Assembly (NCBI GenBank): GCA_009767595.1 | Contig: VSDK01003676.1 | Location: 753,356 to 817,355 of the forward strand | From: Symbiodinium kawagutii | Taxonomy: Eukaryota; Sar; Dinophyceae; Suessiales; Symbiodiniaceae | DNA length: 64,000 bases | Direction: 5' to 3' | The notes under the pieces: model-generated | What the model was told of the DNA's origin: nothing | Seen by the model: the letters and a program-made list of their open reading frames with translations, nothing else | Database searches by the model: none | Translations under genes and position numbers: made by a program | Part shown: piece after piece, positions 12,101 through 24,197 of the stretch | Position numbering within the stretch: position 1 is the first letter of the stretch | Layout of the letters: each line of letters opens with the position of its first letter

Positions 12101-15100
12101 GGCGCACACAGACAGAAAGATCAATGGGCAGATAAATCGATGGACTGCATGAAATCACTTGAGCAACATTTTGCGTGCACAGCATGCAGCCAATCAGGAA
12201 CAGCCTCCTATAGTCAATGCACCTCAAAGCCTTTCCTATGGGCATTTTCTTCTATGGAAATGTTTTCCTGGGCTCATGTGGGCACTGCCTACGGGTATTC
12301 CACGTCACCGAGCAATGTCATTGGACAGGTTCGAAGCGGTTTCTGAATCCAGTAGTGTTTGATGCCGTCAGCATCGTGGTGAATCCCTGCCCTTGTTGGT
12401 CAGGTTGACCATCCCCAGTTGGACAAGTGACCGGTGACCCGATTGATTTTTGACCATGCCTATAGGGTTCATGGCCCTGTGGTTCGGAGTCCAGGAGTTG
12501 GACGACGACGGCGCGACACCGTTGATGCGCGGCCGTTTGAAGGTGACCAATGAGATGCTGGGTCGATGTTGGTGCGTTGGATTGGGCAATCTCAACATAT
12601 CCCAGCAAGGCATAGCAAGGCTATTGTGACTGGTCCTTCTTTGGATGTGAAGAACTAGCAGGGGTATGGCCTGCAAGCGTGGCGCCAAAAACTGCAAGTT
12701 GTGAACATCCCAGCAACGATGCGCTTATACGGGGACCCCGGGTATCGAGCAGCAGCCGAAGATGTAACTGCCAGGATGTTTGTTTGCAAATCCTGGGAAG
12801 TATTCAACCTTGAAAAGGTATTTCAACCCTTGGGTTGATCATCTATGGTACTTCTGTGTGATGGGTCTTTGAAAGTGGTCGTTTACTTGTGCTTTGACCC
12901 ATGCAAGTGCCAGTGCTCTTCACATCACTATCCCCCCAAGTGGTCGAGCCTGGAATTTTGAGGCGATTTGGTGCCCACATAGTTGGTGATGATCAGGAGT
13001 GTCAGGTAGCAATATTAGAGCTTTATTAATGGATGGTGATCTTGGTTACAAATGTTTGATGTTCACTGATGGCGAATAATTTATAAGCTGCTTTATTCCT
13101 TTGTATATCCGAGCGTTTGGTTTTTTAGTTGGGCAATTTTCTGCATCATACTTTTACATTGTGGAGCTGAACACTCGCCTGATTTTCTGTGGCTCGTTGG
13201 TGGAAATAGGGGTACCTCCAAATCATCCTTTACATTAGTCAGCCATTTTTAGGGTCCCCAAGTCCTGGCTTGAGAAACCACCATATGGCCCTCATACAGT
13301 TTAGCTGGCTCAGCTCCGGCAAGGATTGGGGACGTGACTTCCAAGCATGCGCTGCCTGAGAATGTGCTGGTTGCTTGGTGCATCTCAGCACCGCCTTGGT
13401 TGATGGGAAAATCTTTCTGACACGCAGCTGTTGTAAGCAGCAAGCTCTAAAGCTTTCCTGTAGATTTTCCCATCAGCCATTTCTGGAATGAAACATTGTC
13501 AAGCCACATTAGCGGTGGTAAAGTAACAATTAACTCCATACGCAATCATGATGAGTCCTTATGAAGGGTCCACCATGTCATTCCACTCAATTCCAGTACA
13601 GCTTCGTATACCTCCAGGGCAGATTCGAGCACTGGTTCACCACTGATCATTGACCATCCACTTGGCCCTTCCCTCGGGATAGATGGGGAGCGCTCACACT
13701 GGTGAGGCGACCTTTCAAGTGGCTTCCCAGTTCAACTGCTTGGAATTCGTTGGGCCCTCCGTGGTGCCGGAGGATGGCATCACTGGCTATGCCACCTGGA
13801 GAACTCACAGGGCTGGTGATGGGGAGGCGATCGAAGATGTTTTTGGGAAAATGCGCGCACAGGATATGCGCGCGGTTCTTTCTTTACGATTCTATACTGT
13901 ACATAAGTCTCTCGTGGTAATTTCAGAAGTGCAGGTGTGGACGGCATTTTATTGATTTTAGGTTGCCTTTTACTGGAAGGGTGTGGTGTCGGTTTGTGCT
14001 GTCTCAGTTTTTACATTTTGCCCCTCGGGAGCCCAGACGCTCGATCGGAAAAAACTACTGTACATAGTGCGTGCAAATTGCAATTGGAATTGTCCATACC
14101 TCGACTGCTCAGAGTTGCGCTTGCTAGTAGCACAAAAACTGGACACAGAAAGAGAAAAAAAGGAGAGAGAGAGAGAGTGCGTTTTTTTCTCAAGTTACTT
14201 TTTTGAGAAGATGTTCTGGCACGCAATTTGTAGAGATCAGGTACTCCAGATGGTTCGTCCTGTGAGGATGGAATTTGACAGCTGGGGACTGGTCTCTGGT
14301 CCCGGCACAGGTCCTCACGTGAAGTTATCTATGGGGGGCCACCTGCATAGCTGCCAAGAAATCTCGTGATTTTTGGGGTGGAAACCATACGTCGGGGCTT
14401 GCCGCCGCTGAGGTCATGGATCGGACGCAAGGACCTGCTTCTTGGCTCATCCAACATGGGGACCCAGCTTGGTAACCGAGGCTGAGGGCTTCAAAGCTCA
14501 TTTGTTTGAGCATGGTAGCCGCTGGTTTGGTGATGTTTGCTTGGCATTACTGCCATTGGGGTTAGTGAAGCCATCAGGATCCCGAATCACCACGTAGAAC
14601 CCGCACTCTCCAAATGTTTTGCGAAGCTATTCGTGTTGACACTTCAGCGCCTCAGCTAAGCACACCACCTGGCCTTATGATGCTCATGTTGGTCATGATG
14701 CTCATGGTTGTTGCCTCATGTTGATTCTTGTCGACTGATGATGCTGTATCCCAGTCAGACATTACATCCCAATCCGCTCAACCAAATGAAATCGTGCATT
14801 CCCCAAGGCATTCCCCAAGGTTCTTTATGGCCCTTGGAGAATTTCCAAATGTATTTTCAGGTTCTTCAAGGTGCGTTTTCTTCCCTTTGCCATGGAGGAT
14901 GTACTTTTCAGCTCCGTGGCTGCCTCACATCGAAGCGTTTCCTGCTTGGCAGGCATGTTCCATCGCATGCGGCCCTGCCACTGCCTACCGGAACTTCTTC
15001 ACGCCTGTGGGTGAAGGGCAAGAAGGCCAGCGGAAAGATTCGTACCTTGGATGATTTGGTTCTACAGTACTTTGGGCGGAAGTTTTGAACATTTTAATAG

Positions 15101-18100
15101 TTAGTTATAACCAACACACCGTTTAATGAGACAACTACTGGCTGGTGGTTTAAAATATGACTTTTCCCCGTATTTGGAATGGTGGGTTGGCTGTCTAATA
15201 TGGCCCAGAGGGATTGAAGCCACCAACCACTGCTTTTGTGTTCTGAATTTGCAGTTCACTGATGTTCTTCTTTGAATCAAAATACTTTGGTGTATTTGAT
15301 TTCTTCCACTGCAACAAGTAAAATCATCAAATCATATCATATTTTGTAATTTGCCTAGGCGATTTGGTGATAGATTTCCAGTTCAATGCTTGCGGGCTCA
15401 GTTTTAAGAAGTTCAGAGACCCTCTTTGCTGAGGCAAATCAACAATCTCGAGGACTTCGCTGCTGAATTGGACCAGATTTGCCAGGAGCCTTCTCCCGTT
15501 GGAAGTTCACTGCGTCCAACCCCATTCTTTCGCGTTCGCAGCGGCTACACGGAAGCATCACACAGAGATTTGCAGAGACTGAATAGGGCCTTGAAACTTG
15601 TCGCATCAGACTCTGAACGAGAATCTTTTCAGCAGTGGTGAAAGCCGCTCCTGATTGGTTATCTCAGCAGTGCGTTGCAGTACTTACCGGTATCACTTCG
15701 GAATTGTGCCCGATTGTCATGACTATTCAATCATGACTAGCTCCTATTTCCAACCTTTAATCTGGACCAGATGGGTTTAGGTATAGAACTTGGGCAAGCC
15801 ATTTCTACTGTGTCAGCTCTTGTGGATCTGTCATTTTCTCCTGGCATGGCTTTGGTCCGGAACTGGGACAGGTCCATGATCTGTCCACGTCTAGGTCCAC
15901 CATCTGTCCATGTCTACATGGCATTTTCAGTAGAGAATGGTATATCGTAAGATACAGCTAGCCTGACAGCCATGATCTTCCATGACTCCCCCATTATTAC
16001 CCCAAGACAACCAGGCATAGCGTGGTCCCGGGCGCCCATGGCCACGCCACGGCCTCCAAGGACTCGTCTTTCGGAGCTGGACAAAGACCGGTTGCGCATG
16101 GCGCTTCGCATCGGACTGCACGAGGAGGTCCAGGTGCGTGTCTGGGGTCCCGTGGTCAACCTTTGGGCGCCCCATGGATAGGTCACTGGGTTTAGAAAGG
16201 ACAGGATGCCATAGGTAATGAACGTAGGTAATGGGATGCAACCATAGGTATTGGGACTGACTCTAGGAGGCGCCGCATTGCAGATGTAGATGGATTTGCT
16301 GCATAGATGATTAGATGCTTGTCTTTAAACATGAATGATGTTTTTAATACTCTTGGATGGATGGATGGCAATCAACCATGTGCCATCAGGCGATTATATT
16401 TCATTGCATGCCATTGTCCATAATGTCCAATAATAGTGATGTATACTGTCTGATAAATGCCAGCAACAAACATATTATTTGACAATTCTGCCATCCATCA
16501 CTTCACAGCACCCATCACCACCCTCTGTCCAGCCAAGTACTTACAGTTGGTTTCACTTGCCTACTAAAACAAATGATTTCTAGCGCAACCAAGTTCGTTT
16601 TCCAGAGAAAATTATCCATGTTGTTTGTCGTCCTGCTATCATAGTAACTAGCCACTATTAGCCACTAGTCACCACTAGAAACTACTAGTAACTACTGGCA
16701 CATATGAGTAACCCACTGCTCTTAACATGATTTAACCACACTAGCCATAGTAACCATAGCAACCCCACTTGCGGCAGCCAGGTAGAAACCCCTGTAACCA
16801 TTGGTTTTACCTCGGATTTTACACCGGCCTTCAGGTGACTGCCACGGCCTGGGGAGCCAAGTTGCTGGGCTCCCCGGAACAGTACCTGGGCGGCAGAAGC
16901 CGGTGGAAGCTATGCGGATAGCGGGTCAGCCGCCATGGGCAGCGAGACCGCTGCATGGGCCTTGCAGCAATCTCTGGTGAGGTCAACCTGTTGAGAGGAT
17001 GGTGATTCATCGTGGTTACTCATGGTGATTGATGATTTGCTTACGTTTACTTCTTGCCAAGTTATTGCCAAGGAAGGTCTGTGGTCGCCCTTAGCTGACG
17101 GCTAAACTCTTGACAGGGCGATGGAGAGAGACTGTGGTCGATCTGAGAGGTGAGCTCGTTCGGTGATGGATGCTTTGCTTTTCGCAATCCATGGGTCGAC
17201 TCACTAAATGGTTATGATGGTAACAGTTGCTTATCTATGGTTGGCTCATGGGAATAATCATAATGATGGTTTGCCAACTCGATCATGAACATGACAAGAG
17301 GCTCGTATTGCTTTGCAACGGTTAGTTTGTGATCAGTGATGGTCATATAATTGATGATGGTTAGTTTCTTACCTGTTCTTGTACACGTTTTTTTTTTTTT
17401 TCTGCTGGTTGCTTCTTTGTCAAGTCTGGCGCGGTTGGATTTTGCGATGGCTTTCTTTGTGAGTTTTTGACATGTAGCAATGACCACTACAATATTCTAC
17501 AATGTTATTTTCTACATTAATCGCTATAGGCTATAGGGTTACCTAAATACCACACTACAGCTTAAATAGCCACATATAGTTGGGGGTTTCTCAAAATAGG
17601 GGTGCCCCCAAATCATCGTTTGTTAATCCTTTTTAGTAAACAGCCAGCCATCTTCAGTGGTTCCCTATTTTGAGACACCACCAGTTGGATTTTGCTGAGT
17701 CTTCATTGCTGACCCAGGCTTGTGACGCAAGTCTTTGGATCGGCCTGTTCAGTAGCATACAACCGCGCCACTTGACGAAGGGAGGTCGGCTTCAGGCCAA
17801 CCAAGTTATGGTTTGAGGTTGTCAATTTGACGACTGATGGGGCTAGCTCTACCAGCGAGCGGCAAGGGATTACATTAGAGATTTTGAGAATGCTGACCTG
17901 GAAGGTCGCAGGGAACAAGTCACAAGATGGGTTTCTGTGTTTTCTAGGTTTCAGCATTTGCCACGGCCCACTGATCAGGACAGTTCCAGAGATGATTGGG
18001 AACCTTTGGCAACGCTGATTTTGGAGGCTTCATATGAGGCCAGCGCTTTCAAGATTGGGCTGTCTTGCGGTTGGGCTGTCCATGCATTACCCTACGGTTC

Positions 18101-19121
18101 TGTCCATGCTTCACCAATCTTGGAAAGGGCTGCGGGTACCTGTCAGCGATCATTCCCCCAGGAATCTGATCAAAATCTGATGCTTTATCTCCGGGACTCC
18201 CGGAGATTTTCGTCGATGTCGAGGCGACTCTTTTGGCAGCTTTGAAGCAAGCAAAGAAACATGCTGGAGAAGGAGGCTCAAAGAAAGTCTTCCTCACTTG
18301 CTTGGGAGGTGGCGTTTTCGGCAATTCTATGGAGCCTTGGCCCGGCTGGAGCTTCATCGCCCTATGGCTACTGACCCGAGCAATTATCATCGCTTGCTAG
18401 GTATTATTTGTCTCTGTAGCTGACTGTAGCCACTTGTATCCACCTGAAAACCCAAGGTAATACAGCGATTTTGTTTCATAAAGCTAGCTTTGGCTCTGTT
18501 TTTGCATTGGAGGAACAGTTTTGGGGTAGCCCACTTGATCAACAGCCCATTCTTCTATGGCAGACCACCATCACCACCACAACTTGACAAGAAGGTGGCG
18601 GGAATGGCTGATCGTTCCATGAAACGCTTATGGTTGCATGGCATTTGATTATACATATATGATAATATGTTTTATTGATATTTATATATATATATATCCA
18701 CACATACAGCCATGGCTTCCCAAACAGTTTCAAGCAAGGAATGGTAGTTCTTCAAAATAGGGTACCCCCAAACCATCTAGTCATTTGTGAACCATTGGTA
18801 ACAATTACCAAACCAACCATTTTTGGGGTCCCCTATTTTGCAACCACCAATCATCTATATAGATTATTTGTTAACCATTGACCATTGATAACAACCAATA
18901 GCCATGAATAAATGGCTAATATATAACCACCATCTAACCAATAGTTAATAAGCCAACCATTTAACCACCAAATCTCCCGTGAATCTCAGGATTGGATCGT
19001 GCACGCCATGGACCGTGCATTTCGCTTGCTGAAGGATGTGGACCTGGACGTGCGCATTGTGACCTACGCAGGTTCGAAAGCCAGCCCTGGTGTTGCTGAT
19101 GATCCGGCGCTTATGAACTAA
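9117..19121 (+). CDS. Conserved uncharacterised protein, 13 exons, 409 aa
   Basis: Exons: 9117-9164, 10463-10551, 10913-10967, 12662-12702, 13324-13369, 13707-13811, 14953-15041, 15434-15637, 16061-16133, 16835-16902, 17867-18038, 18224-18331 and 18990-19121 (TAA). Every phase fits and every acceptor is AG|G. Donors are GT (six), GC (four: 9165, 10968, 13812, 18039) and GA (two: 12703, 18332). Motifs in order: DWFQLLFGFTE, IGRFHTPSLRELR, GDVTSKHALPEN, FQVASQFNCLEFVGP, PEDGITGY, ACSIACGPATAYRNFF, QINNLEDF, VRSGYTEAS, LRMALRIGLHEEVQVT, LILEASYEATLLAAL, VFLTCLGGGVFGN, DWIVHAMDRAF and LDVRIVTY. I know this series from an uncharacterised family in protists and bacteria, and no reaction is known to me. 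The start ATG has G at -3. I see no signal peptide or membrane segment. Introns carry elements C5, A2, C1 and C2. The least certain joins are 9/10 and 10/11, because an alternative frame is open at 16905-16976. Confidence 0.8.
11300..12060. repeat. GATA/GACAGATA-rich low-complexity tract with (GA)n
   Basis: Purine-rich tract of diverged GATA, GACAGATA and GATAGA units in the third intron of the 9117 gene, with a pure (GA) run near 11931-11958. Minus-strand reading gives only low-complexity Ser/Tyr/Ile peptides. Confidence 0.75.
13196..13283 (+). mobile_element. Family C element (C5)
   Basis: Left end GGTGGAAATAGGGGTACCTCC, inner AAATCATCCTTTA, right end GGCTTGAGAAACCACC. It lies in the 12703-13323 intron, 40 bases before the acceptor. 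Confidence 0.65.
15141..15232 (+). mobile_element. Family A introner-like element (A2)
   Basis: Starts GCTGGTGGTTTAAAATATG and ends GGATTGAAGCCACCAACCAC, so the final AG is lost. It is nested inside the 15042-15433 intron in sense orientation, so this copy is not itself the intron. Confidence 0.65.
17397..17420. repeat. Poly-T run
   Basis: Long T run inside the 16903-17866 intron. No feature was assigned to it. Confidence 0.6.
17581..17684 (+). mobile_element. Family C element (C1), near full length
   Basis: Left end GGGGTTTCTCAAAATAGGGG, inner CCCCCAAATCATC, right end CCCTATTTTGAGACACCACC. Terminal inverted repeats are clear. It lies in the 16903-17866 intron. Confidence 0.75.
18741..18849 (+). 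mobile_element. Family C element (C2), near full length
   Basis: Left end TTCAAAATAGGGTACCCCC, inner AAACCATCTAGTCA, right end GGGGTCCCCTATTTTGCAACC. It lies in the 18332-18989 intron. Confidence 0.75.
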
Positions 19122-19162
19122 GGTTGGTGGTTGGGAGAGGGCTAAGGAGCCAGGGGTACCCA
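19122..19162. repeat. Family G repeat (G1) abutting the stop codon
   Basis: GTTGGGAGAGGGCTAAGGAG followed by CCAGGGGTACCC. Similar blocks occur at 27661 and 55811. It starts directly after the TAA of the 9117 gene. Confidence 0.5.
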
Positions 19163-20365
19163 CATATGTTGATTGATAACCACCTTGATGATACCATCTT
19201 TTAGTCCCTGGGTTGGAAGGCTGGCATTTGAGCGTCAAAGGGTTCGAGTTGCCCATAGTTGAGCGAAGATTGCATCATTGACATTTATGCGATGGATGAA
19301 GTTGAAAAGCCTTAGTCAGCATGTATATGAATACAATGCAATCTGATCATGGGGCTATGGTACAGCTGAAAGATGCAAGGATGAAACATATGGAGGCAGT
19401 AGCCACCAAAAAACAACCCATGAATGCCTCTGAATACAGACCAGAAAAAAACCCTGAATATTTAGTGATGATTTCGTGGCACGAAGATTTGATACCATTG
19501 GCTTGCAAGCAATGTGTGGCAACGTGTTGTCCCATTGTCTATAGGATGGCCTCGAACAAGTAGCAACTGTTGCTCACGGCATGGCGGGAGGCAGCACGCA
19601 AAGCGTGAACATTGGCAGGCTGCAGTATATCACACCTGAACAAAGGGCTGCGCACTGAGAGACCCACTAAATGTCAGGTAAGTAACCCCGGTTGGGTCTG
19701 GTCATTTTTCGCCGGGTGATAGCTGGCTGGGAATGTGGCAACCCAAATAATTTATCACCTCACTGTACCATTTGCTTGGGTAGCTGCCACTATGGTTGGT
19801 TTTTATTCGCAATTTGTGATTGTTTGGGTTGATAAGTGCACTTCATAATCTAGACGCTCTGCAACTTACAGAATGCGATTGCATGTCATTCTGTTTGGTG
19901 GTTTTAACATTTTGTGTTTTCCCTAATGTCTGGGATGGTTGATTGATTGACCAATATCTTTGCATAGGGGTTGAAACCACCAACCAGTATTGCCCATTGA
20001 TTATTGCTGACTCTCTGGTCTAGCCAACATGCTTGCGTGAAAAACCTCGACCATTTTTTTTCCTTGGGTTTACTTGCTAAACATGGTGATTTTCAACCGG
20101 AAATCTCCCCCCAAGTAGAAACACAATCAAACTTTTACCCAACCTTTTGTAACCCACCAGCATTGATACCACTTGGCAGATGGTTGGCTGTTGGTTAAAA
20201 ATGTTGAAGCAGATGACCCAATTTTTATACCTTAACTTGGTGGAGTTTTTTGGTTAAACATGTTGGCAGATGACCCAATTTTTATACCAACTTAAGGTGG
20301 TTTTACCCAACATTTTTACCCAACGGCAGACGCTGCCCGGCATTCAGCCACCGGTCGTGACCAAC
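19163..20365. other. Intergenic stretch, no gene seen
   Basis: AT-rich, with family A element A3 and repeated TTTTTACCCAAC motifs at 20125-20320. An open frame at 19321-19563 has no splice context and is not called. Confidence 0.5.
19893..19987 (+). mobile_element. Family A introner-like element (A3)
   Basis: Starts GTTTGGTGGTTTTAACATTT, carries TTGATTGACCAATATC and ends GGTTGAAACCACCAACCAG, followed by T. Confidence 0.7.
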
Positions 20366-20440
20366 CATCGGTGGTGGCCTTTCCCACCACAAGCGCGTCT
20401 CCATGGCCCCGTGGATGACCTCGGCCAGGCTCTCCGGGCC
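20366..20440 (-). CDS. Candidate exon, minus strand
   Basis: Minus-strand AG|GGC acceptor and ATG|GTTGGT donor enclose 25 codons (GPESLAEVIHGAMETRLWW...). Third positions are strongly G/C. The plus strand is also open here (HGPVDDLGQALRALSS), so strand choice is a judgement. Its phase is compatible with the minus exon at 25972-25894. I recognise no family. Confidence 0.4.
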
Positions 20441-20803
20441 CTGAGCTCTTGCGCTTGGAACGCGACTGGAGCTAACTCGCGCTGCACCGCCATGGCGAGC
20501 TGCGCGTTTTGTTCGGTTCGGTAGAACTGACGGGTTGGTTGGCTTTTAAACATGGATATGATTGGTTGGCTTTTAGAACTGACCGGTTGGTTGGTTGGTT
20601 GGCTTTTGGCACTGACCGGTTGGATGTGAACAACTAACCATTGGCTGGTTGATTTTTGAACTATACAACCATAAACAAGCAACCAACCAATGACAATAAT
20701 GGTTAAACAACTGCTGGTTGGTGGTTTTAAACATGGATATGAAGGCCTAGAAATGGTTCATAATAGGGGTTCATAAGCCACAATAACGGTTAAACAAGTG
20801 CCG

Positions 20804-20897
20804 GTTGGTTGTTTTCAACATTTCTCATTTTCGCTAGTGATTATTCACAATGGTTTGTTGAGAAAGATTTTGCAAAGGGGTTGAAGCCACCAACCAG
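20804..20897 (+). mobile_element. Family A element (A4), with a truncated copy upstream at 20717
   Basis: Starts GTTGGTTGTTTTCAACA and ends GGTTGAAGCCACCAACCAG. A separate left end (GTTGGTGGTTTTAAACAT) without a right end begins at 20717. Confidence 0.65.
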
Positions 20898-21199
20898 CTA
20901 AGAACATGTAGTGACAGTGAATGCTGAGCTGCCAAGATGAATGGAAATTATGCCATGATGAAATTCATAGATTTCTACTCAGAATATACTATGGTAATTG
21001 CTGCAGTACTGTAGCGGATTTAGTATATCATTTATTTCGAGGAAAAGCCCTCGAAGGTATGGTATTCCTTTATGTACAAGAGATATATATATATATATGC
21101 TATTATTGGTGCCGTTACACTATGAGAAACGGTGTGATCATGGCTGTTCATCAATTATGACTGTTTATGATTTATCCACGAGGAGCGGAGAGCAAGAGA

Positions 21200-23000
21200 G
21201 TTGAAGACAACTATCATTTGCTTGCTTGTATTGAACTAGATTTTTCTCCATGGGAAGCACTAGCTCCGTTGATTGAAGCGCATATCGCATGCCGACGGGC
21301 GGATGGTCAGCATGTCAACATCTGGTTGCCAGCATGTTAGCTGAATTAGTTCGCTTATATACTCGAATCTAGTTGGCCCACGGTAACTAGAAGTTGCTGG
21401 TTGATACCCAGAATGCAAACAGATGCTGACCGGGTGAAAATCTGATTCATTTCAAGAAGAGCAAATTCAGTTTGCAAACTCTCACCTTCGAGTCGCCAAT
21501 CATATGTTCTATCAAGTTTTTTCGTGGAGCCAATGTTGTTTCCCTTTTGGCCAGTACTTGATTGCTTTGTAAGGCAAGGGTACAACTGCATTCCTAAGCA
21601 CGTCATTGCTGCGGGCTCTGCCGGACTGAGCCCGAGCAGGAGGAAGTCGGCCTTTAGTGCTAAAATGTTCCACATCAATGTATGGCAACGGTTTTCATTG
21701 TGCAAAATGGTATTACCAACTACGGATCATGCACATCCCACCAACCAACCTTTACGGGAATTCCATTTTCCCGTTATCGTTGTCCAGCCTTAGATCACCC
21801 GGATCCCATCACGCAGAGACCCAGTCACGGACGAGAACAAGGAAAACAAATTGTTAGATGCTGCTGTTCAATCAATCAGCCATTTCGAGCTGACAATTCT
21901 TAGTGAACTGTTTGTTTTCAAGATGATCCTGCAATGTAATGTCTCCCAAACCCCAGCTTTCGATTTATGTTATTTTATGCTAGCAGTGCAAACTGTTGTG
22001 ATTCGACCATTACATGCAGGTTTGCCATTGAATTTTTTTGTTCTAGATATAACAGCAACAAGTCTATCACAAAAATCCGCAATATATTAGCCAGATCCCA
22101 CGTTTGGCGTATAGCTGATAGCATGCTATGACCAAAGACCTCAGATCTAGTGGCTGGCATCAGCTAGTAGCTTTTGTTTCCTTGTTGTGAGCTTTCCTGC
22201 CAGCTGACAGCAACAAGTAGCTGCCGTATCTGCTGAGCCATGCGGCGGCTCGGTGCAGCTGCAATGCTTTTTTCGCTTGGCCTTCGCGAGGAGGCTTTTT
22301 GTAGCTTAACGAAAGCGCAGGTGGCCAAAGCTATGGCGGTCTGTCATCCCAAAGCTTTGGATGGAATTTATTCCTGCAATTAATGGATTTGGATGCTGAG
22401 TGTGCAAAATGATTGACACCATAAAGGATGATTTAGGGGCACCCCCATATGAAGAAACTACCCTGTGGGGGAAGTTATTGAGTGTTTATATAGCCCGTAA
22501 TGATGATGTTAATGACGGCGAATGATGGTTGGGAAATGGCATACTGATGGTTGATATTGGTTGACGGCCGTAATGGTACCATTATTTAGGTAGATGAGTT
22601 GTTTTAAACTTGCTCATCGGTTGTAGAAATCAACAATTTAATAGCGGGCATTTCAGTGGTCCATCTGCTGCCAAACAACAACGGTGTAGGTCAATGAATG
22701 GCGTCACCCATTTGGGGGGCAGAGCTGACGGCAAGGGTCACCGTTTCTGCGTGAAACCAACCGGCCTTGATCAAAGAATAGTCGATACATTGATACTGGT
22801 TCAGTAATCATGGTTAATATTGATTCATAATGGCTGATGGATTTGTGTAGCTAAAAGTTTACATACGCACATGCGTGTGTGACTTGTTTGTAACGGATTT
22901 CACCCGAAATATGGCAAACAAACATCCCACTATGTTTGTTTACGAGATCTTCATCAGGATGCAGGTCAACCCACATACATAGAAACCAGCTTCTGAAACA
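21200..23000. other. No gene seen
   Basis: AT-rich sequence with short open frames on both strands but no exon with a matching AG|G acceptor, donor and G/C-biased third positions. It is most likely intron or intergenic. Confidence 0.45.
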
Positions 23001-23154
23001 TCAGTTTTGTTTCACCATGTTTGCTCACCAAAGTGCTACCCTTGTTTGGGGTTGGTGTTTTTTCTTGGCGGCTGGTTGGATTTGAACAGTTCACTTGGTG
23101 CTTGGTCCATGGAATTTACCATGCTTAGGACAGGCAGTAGCCATTGCTGCCTCA

Positions 23155-23245
23155 GGATGAACCACGTACAGCCGTTGGATCTTTGGGGCGGCATGTGTGC
23201 TTGGTGGTTCGTCCCAACCAGCAATATCACACCTGGCTATAGGCA
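23155..23245 (+). CDS. Weak exon candidate
   Basis: After a CTCAG|G acceptor one frame reads DEPRTAVGSLGRHVCLVV and runs to a stop near 23242. A second frame (MNHVQPLDLWGGM) is equally open. No partner exon was found. Confidence 0.2.
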
Positions 23246-23467
23246 TAAGCAGCCAACTCTTTGCATACTTGTCACCCATACTATCACCGCAGGCTGAACA
23301 TGGCTTGAGGCTTATGACATGTTATGACTTTGGGGATGAATCAGCATTTATACACCATCATTACCCATTAGAATTTTTGTCAAGCGGCTATAGGTAGCAA
23401 TTGGCCAAGTTTCATCCTTGAACATCTTGAACACAGTTGATTTTGATGAGCATCAGCACATATGTGA

Positions 23468-23569
23468 TTTTTCAAACTAGTCGACCCCCAAGTCATCCTT
23501 TTAGAATCATTTATAGCAATAAGCCGACCATAACATTGGGGTACCCCAAAATGGCTTGAGAACCCCCTA
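23468..23569 (+). mobile_element. Family C element (C6), diverged
   Basis: Left TTTTTCAAACTAGTCGACCC, inner CAAGTCATCC, right GGGGTACCCCAAAATGGC followed by TTGAGAACC. Confidence 0.55.
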
Positions 23570-23642
23570 TATAGTAGTTGTTTCACCATTGTTGTTGGTC
23601 ACTGGAGGTTATAACCCCCTTATTTTTAGCCATGATGAATTG

Positions 23643-23744
23643 GATGGCTTATACCCACTAACTTAGGTTTTTAGTGTTTTTGGGACACGATGGATTTACC
23701 ATAGAACCACTATTTTTTTTTAGCAAGGCATCTATAAGCCACCA
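23643..23744 (+). mobile_element. Family F element (F1)
   Basis: Ends GATGGCTTATACCCAC and GGCATCTATAAGCCACC are inverted. Inner CCATAGAACCACTA and TTTAGCAAGG recur in the copy at 49936. Confidence 0.55.
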
Positions 23745-24107
23745 AGTGAAACATCATTTTGGATTACTTCTGCCTTATGCGTTTGCACGTCGCATGGCCA
23801 ACCGGCTCGTTTGCCAAGGTGGCCTGCGCACAGTCAGGCCGAGCTCCCAGTTGTAGCCATGGAACAAGCATTGCTTTAGGATGGGAAGTTGCATGGGAAA
23901 AAGAAGCTCCACATTCATGGATGTTCATGGCATATGCCTGCATACTTTTAGTTGTAAGTTGTGAAAGAATCATTAAATATATGGACTTCATATAGTTTAC
24001 AATTTGCAAAACGCAGCACATGCAAATGCATTGTTTTGATTCTGCGTATTAGTTTTAATAAACTGGATGATTCGTACTTTGTTTGGAAGGTCCCATGCCG
24101 TCGTCAG

Positions 24108-24157
24108 GAATGATTTGGGCAGGGGCTTTCCAGCTCGTCAGTGTGAGGACACGGCGG
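24108..24157 (+). CDS. Weak exon candidate next to element A15
   Basis: TCAG|G acceptor. One frame reads NDLGRGFPARQCEDTA to a GTGACC donor. Another reads MIWAGAFQLVSVRTRRV through to the start of element A15 at 24198. The frame is unresolved. Confidence 0.25.
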
Positions 24158-24197
24158 GTGACCAACCGTGGTGAACCCGCAAACTATTGGAGAACTG

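Noticed and set aside
16835..16976. Single-base frameshift in exon 10 of the conserved gene
   Set aside because: A second open frame (SGSAAMGSETAAWALQQSL) made this tempting, but ending the exon at the GT donor at 16903 fits phase and the AG|G acceptor at 17867 without any frameshift.
19225..19256. tRNA-like GGGTTCGAGTTGCCC box
   Set aside because: No cloverleaf could be built upstream and there is no matching A box.
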